Below are positions 51,083 to 58,238 of a stretch of 64,000 bases of DNA, piece by piece. The position numbers and the translations under genes are program-made. The notes below the pieces were generated by a model. The model saw only the letters and a list, made by a program, of their open reading frames with translations. It searched no databases and was not told the origin of the DNA. Source of the DNA: JAVBJN01 sp031546985 (GTDB lineage: Bacteria; Bacteroidota; Bacteroidia; Chitinophagales; Chitinophagaceae); NCBI GenBank assembly GCA_031546985.1, contig JAVBJN010000022.1, forward strand, positions 62,001-126,000. The letters run 5' to 3'. Position 1 is the stretch's first letter, and the number at the start of each line of letters is the position of its first letter.

Positions 51083-51736
51083 ATGAGCCATCAGCAGGTA
51101 TTAGAAGGAATAGGGGTACTCAGTTGCCTGATGCCTTTTGTGGCGGGTATTTGCGCCCGCCGGCGGCTTAATGAACCTGCTTTTCGCGTATTTGGCACGT
51201 TTGTAGTGCTGCAACTATTACTGAGTATTTGCATATGGATAGCCGGTATGGCGGGAAACCAGGTTGTAGTGCTGCAAATGGTTATGCTGCCGGTAGCGTT
51301 TCTGCTTATACTGGCGTATTATTACCTGCTTTATCCTTCAAAAACAGTGCAATGGCTGTTGGGCAGTTTGGTGCTGGCTTTTATACTGCTCTCGGCTGTG
51401 GTGATGGTGTATACCGCATCCTGGACGGAAGCCTATTACCGCCTTTCTTTTGTAACGCTGGCGCTTATGTCGGTGCCGGCAGTATATTTTTTATATAAAT
51501 TATTAACCCATCCCGGCAAGCGGGAATTGTGGTACTGCCACGTTATTATTCACGTAGGGCTGCTGGTTTATAGTGTGGGCAACGCTATTGCACTATCGCT
51601 GGCTTTATATTTTGAAAAATATCTTGAACCTTTGTTGATTAATGTGCGTTTTGCCATGTGGGGAATTCATATCTTACTCATCATAATTGTTAACTTGTTA
51701 TATACATTCGCCTTTATATGTCAGAGCCGCAAGTGA
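51083..51736 (+). CDS. Seven-helix membrane protein 2 of the LytTR operon
   Basis: A 217-residue integral membrane protein, again with about seven hydrophobic segments, ending in W-Y-C-H-V-I-I-H-V-G-L-L-V-Y-S, a charged loop (Y-F-E-K-Y-L-E-P) and a last helix pair. Its final codons overlap the histidine-kinase gene by 19 bases, which strongly suggests coupled translation and a physical partner role. Not assignable to a named family from the sequence. Confidence 0.65.
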   Translation: MSHQQVLEGIGVLSCLMPFVAGICARRRLNEPAFRVFGTFVVLQLLLSICIWIAGMAGNQVVVLQMVMLPVAFLLILAYYYLLYPSKTVQWLLGSLVLAFILLSAVVMVYTASWTEAYYRLSFVTLALMSVPAVYFLYKLLTHPGKRELWYCHVIIHVGLLVYSVGNAIALSLALYFEKYLEPLLINVRFAMWGIHILLIIIVNLLYTFAFICQSRK

Positions 51737-52524
51737 AAATATTTGGTTTTTTTCTGGTTACCACCGTTATCCTGCTATTGCTTACCACGATAGTGGTCAT
51801 TTTTGTAGTTATATACCAACGCAAGCTCATCAGCTACATTCGTAAAGAAGAAACCCTGAAGCGCAGGCTCATGGATTCGGAAAACAAAGCGCTGCGGCTA
51901 CAGATAAATCCCCACTTTTTGTTCAATACGCTAAACTCTATTAATGCCTGTATTTTAACCAGCGACCGCAAAACGGCTTCGCGCAACCTTATTAAGTTTG
52001 CCAAGCTTATGCGTATGGTGCTTAACAATACCTCGAGGCAAACGGTATCGCTGAGCGAAGAACTGGAAACCATTAAGATATACATGGACCTGGAAAACCT
52101 CAGAAGGGGAGATGCCGGTTTTGAATACGAAATTACCGTAGACCCATCGCTGAGCTCTACCGACGATATTTATGTGCCGCCCTTGATTTTTCAGCCTTTT
52201 GTGGAAAACGCCATCATTCATGGCTTGTCGCACAAGTCGGCCGATCGTAAACTGAGCATTTCTATTGTGCCCGATGCCGAAAAACACATCCGCATCAGCA
52301 TCGAAGACAATGGTGTGGGCCGCGAAGCCTCTGCCCAATACCGCAAACATGGCGCTTACGAAGACCAGAAAGGAACAGGTATGCAGGTATCGGCCGACCG
52401 CCTGTGCCTGCTGCATAAGACCATGAATGTAGAGCAGTTTCTTAAAGTAACCGATCTCTACGCCCCGGGCCACTTGCCAGCCGGTACCAGGGTAGAAATA
52501 GCCGTGCCGGTAGAAGAAGACTAA
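51718..52524 (+). CDS. LytS/YehU-type sensor histidine kinase
   Basis: A 268-residue kinase with a single N-terminal membrane helix (about 10-33), a short coiled coil, the His_kinase motif L-Q-I-N-P-H-F-L-F-N-T-L-N (phospho-acceptor His66) and a HATPase domain with P-P-L-I-F-Q-P-F-V-E-N-A and D-N-G-V-G. It has no sensor domain of its own; the two membrane proteins before it could supply one. Its cognate regulator starts 50 bases after its stop. Confidence 0.9.
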   Translation: MSEPQVKIFGFFLVTTVILLLLTTIVVIFVVIYQRKLISYIRKEETLKRRLMDSENKALRLQINPHFLFNTLNSINACILTSDRKTASRNLIKFAKLMRMVLNNTSRQTVSLSEELETIKIYMDLENLRRGDAGFEYEITVDPSLSSTDDIYVPPLIFQPFVENAIIHGLSHKSADRKLSISIVPDAEKHIRISIEDNGVGREASAQYRKHGAYEDQKGTGMQVSADRLCLLHKTMNVEQFLKVTDLYAPGHLPAGTRVEIAVPVEED

Positions 52525-52574
52525 GCCTTTCGGTTGTTCAAAAATGTATTATATTTAGTACAAATTGTAACCTG

Positions 52575-53342
52575 ATGAGCAAGCAGAAAAACGGACCAAC
52601 CCGTATTATGCTCGTAGATGATGAGCAGCCTTGTCTTGATGTATTACACGCCTTGCTTACCGATGAATTGGGCACTGATGCTGAAATCCATATGTCCAGC
52701 AACCCCGAAGAGGCGTTGCAGATGATCAAAAAGATAAAACCAGACCTGGTTTTTATGGATATTGAGATGCCGCTGATGAACGGATTTACCTTGCTCGACA
52801 AGCTGAAACCCGTTGATTTTGAGGTGATCTTTACCACCGCTTACGACCAGTTTGCCGTTAAGGCGTTCCGGTTCTCGGCGCTGGACTACCTGCTGAAACC
52901 TATGGACCCGGATGAGCTGAAAGACGCCCTGGTGAAATATGAAGAACGTAAGAGTTCCGAATCTTTCAACACCCAGATCGATCTGCTGCTGGATAACATC
53001 AACACACAGAGTAATCCGTTTAAGCGTATTGCGATCCACTCCAACGATGGTATTATGTTTACCAACGTATCGGAAATTATCCGTTGTGAGTCGGAAAACA
53101 ACTACACCTATTTCTTTATGACCGGTGGCCGTAAACTGCTGGCATCCAGAACGCTGAAGGATTTTGAAGACCTGCTGAGCGACAGCGGCTTCTTTAGGGT
53201 GCACCAATCGCACCTGATAAACCTGCAGCACATAAACCGCATGATCAAAGGCGATGGCGGTTACCTCATTATGAGCGACAACTCCAATGTGCCTATAAGC
53301 CGTAACAAACGCGAGGCTTTGCTTAAAGCCGTACAGGATTAA
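52575..53342 (+). CDS. LytTR-family response regulator
   Basis: A 255-residue regulator. The receiver domain (10-125) has the acidic pair Asp15/Asp16, phosphorylation site Asp62 in F-M-D-I-E-M-P and Lys108 in L-L-K-P-M. The C-terminal LytTR DNA-binding domain (about 150-250) shows I-R-C-E-S-E-N-N-Y-T-Y and F-x-R-V-H-Q-S-H-L-I-N-L. LytTR proteins bind paired 9-bp imperfect repeats; no target site was identified near the operon's own promoter. Confidence 0.93.
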   Translation: MSKQKNGPTRIMLVDDEQPCLDVLHALLTDELGTDAEIHMSSNPEEALQMIKKIKPDLVFMDIEMPLMNGFTLLDKLKPVDFEVIFTTAYDQFAVKAFRFSALDYLLKPMDPDELKDALVKYEERKSSESFNTQIDLLLDNINTQSNPFKRIAIHSNDGIMFTNVSEIIRCESENNYTYFFMTGGRKLLASRTLKDFEDLLSDSGFFRVHQSHLINLQHINRMIKGDGGYLIMSDNSNVPISRNKREALLKAVQD

Positions 53343-53382
53343 ACCACCTACGCCAGCAAAATATTTGCGAAAGCAACAGAAA

Positions 53383-53418
53383 CAAGAAACCCCTTCTAAA
53401 GCTAGAAGGGGTTTCTCT
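53383..53418. terminator. Bidirectional terminator between the LytTR operon and atpG
   Basis: Perfect 14-bp stem AGAAACCCCTTCTA (53385-53398) with its inverse (53403-53416) around AAGC. Confidence 0.9.
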
Positions 53419-53443
53419 AGTAAGGCATGTTCGGAGTATGGTT

Positions 53444-54328
53444 TTACGAACCTTGCAGGGCAGCAGCACCACTCACGATCTCGGTGAGCTCGGTAGTAAT
53501 GGCAGCCTGACGTGCACGGTTGTAAGAGATTTTGAGTGTTTTGAGGATTTCGCCGGCATTTTCAGAGGCTTTATCCATTGCAGTCATACGGGCACCGTGC
53601 TCAGAAGCGTTGGCATCCAGCAGGGCTTTGAAGATTTGCGTGTTCAGGATCTTAGGCATCAGTTCGCCTACCAGCTCTTCTTTATTAGGTTCGAAGATAA
53701 ATTCGGAACGGGTTTCGTTCTCGCCACTTTCTACTTTAGGAATAGGCAGGTAATCTTCGATCACAAATTTTTGGGTAGCAGCGTTTTTGAACTGGCTGTA
53801 TACCACTTCTACTTTATCGAAACGGCCTTCGAGGAACATGGTTTGTACATCTTCGGCAATTGCTTTTACGTTGTCGAAAGTGAGGCGGCCAAAGATAGTC
53901 CAATGAGAATCGAGCACTTTTAAACCTTGTTTGGTTAAGTTTTCGAATCCTTTTTTACCCAGCGGCATTACATATACATTACCTTTTGCGTCTTGGGCAG
54001 CGTAAGCTTCTTTAATGCGCAGGCGGGTAATTTTAATGATGTTGGCGTTATACGCACCACACAATCCACGATCGGAAGTGATAGGGATCATGAGTACTTT
54101 CTCTACTGGTCTTTCCTGAGCCAGCGCCAGTTCCATATCGCCTTCCAGGTTGGTAACAATGTTACTCAGCATTTCCTGAAGCTTGTTGGCATAAGGGCGC
54201 ATCTGAAGAATAGCGTCCTGAGCACGGCGCAGTTTAGCGGCACTCACCATCTTCATAGCTTTGGTAATCTGTTGGGTAGAAGTAACCGATTTAATCCTGT
54301 TACGTACCTCTTTAAGTTGACCAGACAT
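53444..54328 (-). CDS. atpG: ATP synthase F1 subunit gamma
   Basis: A 294-residue central-stalk subunit. The conserved start (L-K-E-V-R-N-R-I-K-S-V, T-Q-Q-I-T-K-A-M-K-M-V) and end (Y-N-R-A-R-Q-A-A-I-T-T-E-L-T-E-I-V-S-G-A-A-A-L) form the rotating coiled coil; the middle D-R-G-L-C-G-A-Y-N is intact. Unlike the usual layout, no other atp gene adjoins it here. It has its own promoter (TTG-N20-TAATTTTG) and a terminator, so it is transcribed alone. Confidence 0.95.
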   Translation of the reverse strand: MSGQLKEVRNRIKSVTSTQQITKAMKMVSAAKLRRAQDAILQMRPYANKLQEMLSNIVTNLEGDMELALAQERPVEKVLMIPITSDRGLCGAYNANIIKITRLRIKEAYAAQDAKGNVYVMPLGKKGFENLTKQGLKVLDSHWTIFGRLTFDNVKAIAEDVQTMFLEGRFDKVEVVYSQFKNAATQKFVIEDYLPIPKVESGENETRSEFIFEPNKEELVGELMPKILNTQIFKALLDANASEHGARMTAMDKASENAGEILKTLKISYNRARQAAITTELTEIVSGAAALQGS

Positions 54329-54364
54329 ATTAGAATTGTGTGTATTGTTATGTTAAATCTGGCG

Positions 54365-54395
54365 CAAAATTAGTCATTGTGCGGCAAATATCCAA
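54365..54395 (-). promoter_or_regulatory. atpG promoter, TTG-N20-TAATTTTG
   Basis: Minus-strand -7 TAATTTTG (54365-54372) with TTG (54393-54395) 20 bases upstream, 36 bases before the atpG ATG. Confidence 0.65.
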
Positions 54396-54425
54396 TTACA
54401 CAGTAGTCAATTCTTAAGAACGAAC

Positions 54426-55082
54426 TTATTGATTCTGATTGAATACGTATTGTATAAGGTTGGCACCCATTTGCAGGGCTTTGCGGCGGTTGTCGGGCGG
54501 GTCGTTGTGCACTTCGGGGTCTTCCCAGCCATCGCCGAGGTCGCACTCATAGGAATAAAAGCAAATAAGGCGGCCCTGGTAAACGAGGCCATAACCTTTG
54601 GCCGCAGTGCCATCGTGCTCGTGAATTTTAGGTAAGCCTCCGGGAAAATTAAAGCGCTGGTGGTAAATAGGGTGGTCGTAAGGCAGTTCTACAAAATCGA
54701 GTTCGGGAAACACTTTTTTCATGGCTGGCCGCACGTATTTGTCCATACCATAGTTATCATCTATGTGTAAAAAGCCACCCGCCATAAGGTAGTTGCGCAG
54801 GTTTTTGGCCTCTACATCATTAAACATAACCCGGCCGTGGCCTGTCATGTGCACAAACGGGTAGTTAAACAGCTCCTGGCTGCCTGCTTCGATCTGCGCC
54901 TCGCGGCTATCGAGATTGGTTTTGAGCTGCTGGTTGCAAAAAAGGGCCAGGTTCTTGAGCGAAGTAGGGTTGGCATACCAGTCGCCGCCACCGCCATATA
55001 CCAGCAATGCCAGTTTCAATTGCTGCGCCTGGGCAGCAAAGCCCAGTAAAAAAACGGCCAGAACGAGGGTTAATCTTTTCAT
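54426..55082 (-). CDS. DUF4159-domain exported protein
   Basis: A 218-residue protein with a signal peptide (ends A-A-Q-A-Q near 20) followed by a single DUF4159 domain: G-G-G-D-W-Y-A-N-P near 32, H-M-T-G-H-G near 78, the L-x-A-G-G-F-L-H-I-D-D stretch (about 101-111), and G-Y-G-L-V near 170. The domain resembles class I glutamine amidotransferase folds (ThuA-like), often beside MoxR/BatA systems, but none is present here. Catalytic function unknown. It overlaps rsmE by four bases (ATGA), so the two are coupled. Confidence 0.8.
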   Translation of the reverse strand: MKRLTLVLAVFLLGFAAQAQQLKLALLVYGGGGDWYANPTSLKNLALFCNQQLKTNLDSREAQIEAGSQELFNYPFVHMTGHGRVMFNDVEAKNLRNYLMAGGFLHIDDNYGMDKYVRPAMKKVFPELDFVELPYDHPIYHQRFNFPGGLPKIHEHDGTAAKGYGLVYQGRLICFYSYECDLGDGWEDPEVHNDPPDNRRKALQMGANLIQYVFNQNQ

Positions 55083-55789
55083 GCATGAAGTGCGTTAAGC
55101 AGGGTTACCGCCACCATTCCGGCGGTTTCGGTACGTAAGCGGGTATGCCCCAGGCTCACGGGTTTAAACTGCTGTGCTAACGCTAATTTAACTTCTTCTT
55201 CGGTAAAATCACCTTCGGGGCCAATTAAAATAACAGTGTCTTTACTTTTTTGTGCCGCCTGCTGCAGCAAGGTCTTTTCTTCGGGCAGGCAATGGGCCAC
55301 CAATCTTTGATCGGGTAGTGGCTGGGTTATGAATTTTTCGAACTTAACCGCCTCGCTAAGCACCGGCAGGTAAAACTGTTGTGATTGCAACATGGCCGAT
55401 ACCAGTATATTGGTCCAACGGTCGGCATTGATCTTATCTTTTTCCGAGCGCTTGCAGAGCACCGGGGTTATGAATTGTATGCCTATTTCGGTAGCTTTTT
55501 CGAGAAACCACTCATTGCGGCTGGCATTTTTGGTAAAAGCCATGGCTACATGAATGCTTTGGGCTGGTGCAGGGTGTATTTGGGTTTGGTCTATAGATAC
55601 GGTAGCCCGCTTACGGTTGTTGTCGGTAATGCTGCACCAGGCCTGCAGGCCACGCCCGTTGGTAAGCATAAGCTGGTGGCCATTGGTCATGCGCAGCACC
55701 TGTATGCAATGCTTGCTGGTAGGTTCGTCCAGGGTAAAGGAAGTCTGTTGCGGCTCCAGTTCGGGAGCATAAAATAAAGCCAGATTCAT
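55079..55789 (-). CDS. rsmE: 16S rRNA m3U1498 methyltransferase RsmE
   Basis: A 236-residue SPOUT-class methyltransferase acting on U1498 of 16S rRNA. The N-terminal PUA-like domain (1-70, H-C-I-Q-V-L-R-M) is followed by the knotted domain with K-A-T-E-I-G-I near 120, V-I-L-I-G-P-E-G-D-F-T-E-E-E (about 188-201) and L-G-x-x-R-L-R-T-E-T-A near 213-223. Start at the ATG at 55789: the frame extends 28 codons further but into the repeat region. Co-transcribed with the DUF4159 gene. Confidence 0.94.
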   Translation of the reverse strand: MNLALFYAPELEPQQTSFTLDEPTSKHCIQVLRMTNGHQLMLTNGRGLQAWCSITDNNRKRATVSIDQTQIHPAPAQSIHVAMAFTKNASRNEWFLEKATEIGIQFITPVLCKRSEKDKINADRWTNILVSAMLQSQQFYLPVLSEAVKFEKFITQPLPDQRLVAHCLPEEKTLLQQAAQKSKDTVILIGPEGDFTEEEVKLALAQQFKPVSLGHTRLRTETAGMVAVTLLNALHA

Positions 55790-55799
55790 GAGCGTAAAG

Positions 55800-55985
55800 A
55801 TAGGGCGAAGATCGGTGATCTCTGATGTCTGATTTGTCTGGCGCGGCCTTCGACATGCTCTGGCACCTGCCATGTGGTATTTGGCAGGTTTGTGCGGCGG
55901 GAGGAGTGTTCTCGCAGATAGCCCGGACCTGCCAGGTGCGCAGCTCCTGTCAGGTCCGGATACTGGGTATCTTCATCAATTAGAG
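55800..55985. repeat. Dispersed intergenic repeat block
   Basis: Gene-free gap between dnaB and rsmE. Contains GATCTCTGATGTCTGATTTG (55817-55836), CACCTGCCATGTGG, and CCGGACCTGCCAGGTGCGCA with an inverted CTGTCAGGTCCGG partner (55921-55960), members of the same family as at 14.7, 18.6, 37.2 and 61.4 kb. Confidence 0.75.
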
Positions 55986-56003
55986 GGGAAAATCTTGCGT
56001 AAT

Positions 56004-56033
56004 AAAAAAGCGAAACCGGAGTTTCGCTTTTAG
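56004..56033 (-). terminator. Terminator after dnaB
   Basis: AAAAGCGAAAC pairs with GTTTCGCTTTT around CGGA (56006-56031); T-run on the minus strand. Confidence 0.88.
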
Positions 56034-56038
56034 GTATT

Positions 56039-57700
56039 TTAAAACGGTGTATCGTTGGGGTCGAACGGAGGGCGCGGAGGCATTTTGCCGGCACCGCCAC
56101 CACCGTTGAAATCGTCTTCATCATCCCAGGGGATATCGTTGGCTTTGGAAGGCAGGGTTTGGAAACCACTATCCTGTACAAATACTTTGGGTCCGCCGCC
56201 GCTGTTGGAAGAGTCAAAATCATCGTGGCTCCGGTTCATACCCTGGTTGGGCTTAAACGGTTGGAAACCACCAAAGTCATCGTCATCGCTACCCAAGTCT
56301 TCAAATTTCTGGAACTCCAGGCGGGCCTTCAGTTTTACCACGCCCAATTTACCGTTACGGTGTTTGGCAATATTGATGTGGGTTTCGCCCTGTACCGGTT
56401 CGCCCATTTCATTGCTGGTGATACCGTGGTACTCCGGACGGTAAATAAACATAACCATATCGGCATCCTGCTCAATCGCTCCCGATTCACGAAGGTCACT
56501 CAGCTGAGGCATCTTCGATTCTTTACGGTTTTCTACGGCCCGGCTCAACTGCGATAGGGCAATTACCGGAACGTTCAGCTCTTTGGCCAGCGCTTTAAGG
56601 TCGCGCGAGATTTTACTGATCTCCTGTTCACGGTTACCGCCTTTATCGATCGAGGCGGTCATCAGTTGCAGGTAGTCAATGATGATAAGCTGAATATCGT
56701 GCTTTTGTTTCAAACGGCGGCATTTGGCCCGCAGCTCAAATACGTTAAGCCCGGCCTGATCATCCAGGAAGATCGGCGCTTTGAGCAGGTTGCTCATACG
56801 CTGGTTAAGCTGTACAAACTCGTGCTCCTCGATAGAACCCCGCACAATCTTTTCCATGGATACCTCTGTTTCGGCAGAGAGTAACCTTTTTACCAGCTGG
56901 GTAGCGCCCATCTCCAAAGAGAATACTGCTACCGGGAAGGCTTTCTTTTTATTGAGGGCTGCGTTGAGGGCGAGGTTCAGCGCAAAAGCTGTTTTACCCA
57001 CCGACGGACGTGCCGCGAGAATGATTAAGTCGGTACGCTGCCAACCGGCCGTGATCTTATCCAGAGAAGGGAAGCCGCTGGGGATACCTGTAAGTTCGTC
57101 CTTACGGTTTTTGGCCTCTTCAATTTCCTTAACGGTCTGGATCAGAACGTCTTTAATGTTGGTAAAGTTCTTACGAAGGTGTTTGTCTGTAATTTCATAC
57201 AAACCGCTCTCCGCCTTATCCAGCAGGTCAAATACATCGGAGCCGTCTTCGTAGGCATCAGCAATTACCTCGCCCGAAATACGGATGAGCTCGCGCTGGA
57301 TGTATTTTTCCATGATGATACGGGCGTGGGTATCTACGTTGGCGCTCGATACTACCGCATTGGTGAGCTTGGTAATAAAGTAGGGGCCGCCTACAAACTC
57401 CAGATCACCGGTGTTGCGCAGTTCTTCTACCACCGTAAGCAGATCTACCGGCATACCCTTGTCGAACAAACGACGGATAGCCGAGTACACGCGCTGGTGT
57501 GCTTCTACGTAAAGACAGTCCGGAGATTGAATGATTTCAATTACGTCTGCCAGTTTCTGTTGCTCCAGCATAATGGCGCCAAGTACAGCTTCTTCCAGTT
57601 CGGGGGCCTGTGGCGGTATTTTGCCATAGACCATCGCGCTCAAATCTGTCTTTTTGCTTCTGCCGGTGCCAAAATCTTTCTTTATGTTCGATAATGCCAT
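56039..57700 (-). CDS. dnaB: Replicative DNA helicase DnaB
   Basis: A 553-residue hexameric helicase of the replication fork. The N-terminal collar domain (about 25-130, P-x-x-x-E-L-E-E-A-V-L-G-A) and RecA-like motor (about 195-460) with A-R-P-S-V-G-K-T-A-F (Walker A) and I-I-I-D-Y-L-Q-L-M (Walker B) are intact. Unusually the protein continues for about 85 residues as a Gly/Asp-rich tail with D-I-P-W-D-D-E-D-D-F and ending D-P-N-D-T-P-F, resembling an SSB C-terminal tip. Start at the ATG at 57700; eight upstream codons are unlikely. Confidence 0.94.
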   Translation of the reverse strand: MALSNIKKDFGTGRSKKTDLSAMVYGKIPPQAPELEEAVLGAIMLEQQKLADVIEIIQSPDCLYVEAHQRVYSAIRRLFDKGMPVDLLTVVEELRNTGDLEFVGGPYFITKLTNAVVSSANVDTHARIIMEKYIQRELIRISGEVIADAYEDGSDVFDLLDKAESGLYEITDKHLRKNFTNIKDVLIQTVKEIEEAKNRKDELTGIPSGFPSLDKITAGWQRTDLIILAARPSVGKTAFALNLALNAALNKKKAFPVAVFSLEMGATQLVKRLLSAETEVSMEKIVRGSIEEHEFVQLNQRMSNLLKAPIFLDDQAGLNVFELRAKCRRLKQKHDIQLIIIDYLQLMTASIDKGGNREQEISKISRDLKALAKELNVPVIALSQLSRAVENRKESKMPQLSDLRESGAIEQDADMVMFIYRPEYHGITSNEMGEPVQGETHINIAKHRNGKLGVVKLKARLEFQKFEDLGSDDDDFGGFQPFKPNQGMNRSHDDFDSSNSGGGPKVFVQDSGFQTLPSKANDIPWDDEDDFNGGGGAGKMPPRPPFDPNDTPF

Positions 57701-57721
57701 TGGTTCAATTCTTAAAGCTTT

Positions 57722-57743
57722 CAAAGGTTGGTTCCCGGGAACC
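57722..57743 (-). promoter_or_regulatory. dnaB upstream palindrome
   Basis: A perfect 14-bp palindrome GGTTCCCGGGAACC (57730-57743) adjoins a near-consensus minus-strand AACCTTTG (57722-57729), about 22 bases before the dnaB ATG. Confidence 0.5.
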
Positions 57744-58238
57744 GTGTATTGGGCTGCCGTTTAGAGCAGCGGATACTTCCCCTACGCCGTAAATGTTTTG
57801 ATTTACAACGCATGAGCATCAGGTTGGAGGCTTGTGCCAGAGCACATTTCCGTGGTTTTTAGTCTGCCTTCGGAGCCGCCATTTTTGCCCGTGCCATATT
57901 AAGTAATTGTTAATGGATTGGGGAAGGGACGGCTAAGGTAATGCCCCGCATGGGATTAAAAAAAACTTTTTCTTTCCAAATTTTATTAACGCTGCTACCC
58001 CTGGTTTGCACATGAATTCCTCTTAAGTTAACACTTTTAATTGGGGTTATTCACATTATTAAAAGGTTGTTCTATGTTGTTTTGAGGTTATCCACATTTT
58101 GGTGTGAAAAAAGAAAAAGCTGCCCCTTGTGTTTTTACTGCCCGGATTTAAGTAGATTAAGGAGGTGTGGAAATGGGGAAAACTCGCCCGAAATGCTGTA
58201 TTTTTATCCCCTTGTTAAGTATAAAATGCTGAGTCAGA
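57744..58238. other. Long AT-rich gap with DnaA-box-like sites
   Basis: No gene is supported in this roughly 500-base divergent gap. It holds TTATTCACA (58047-58055) and TTATCCACA (58088-58096), matching the DnaA box TTATnCACA, in an AT-rich stretch, plus a near match (inverse TGTGAATAT, 58263-58271) just inside pheT. It may carry promoters for dnaB and pheT or a DnaA-regulated region. Confidence 0.5.
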
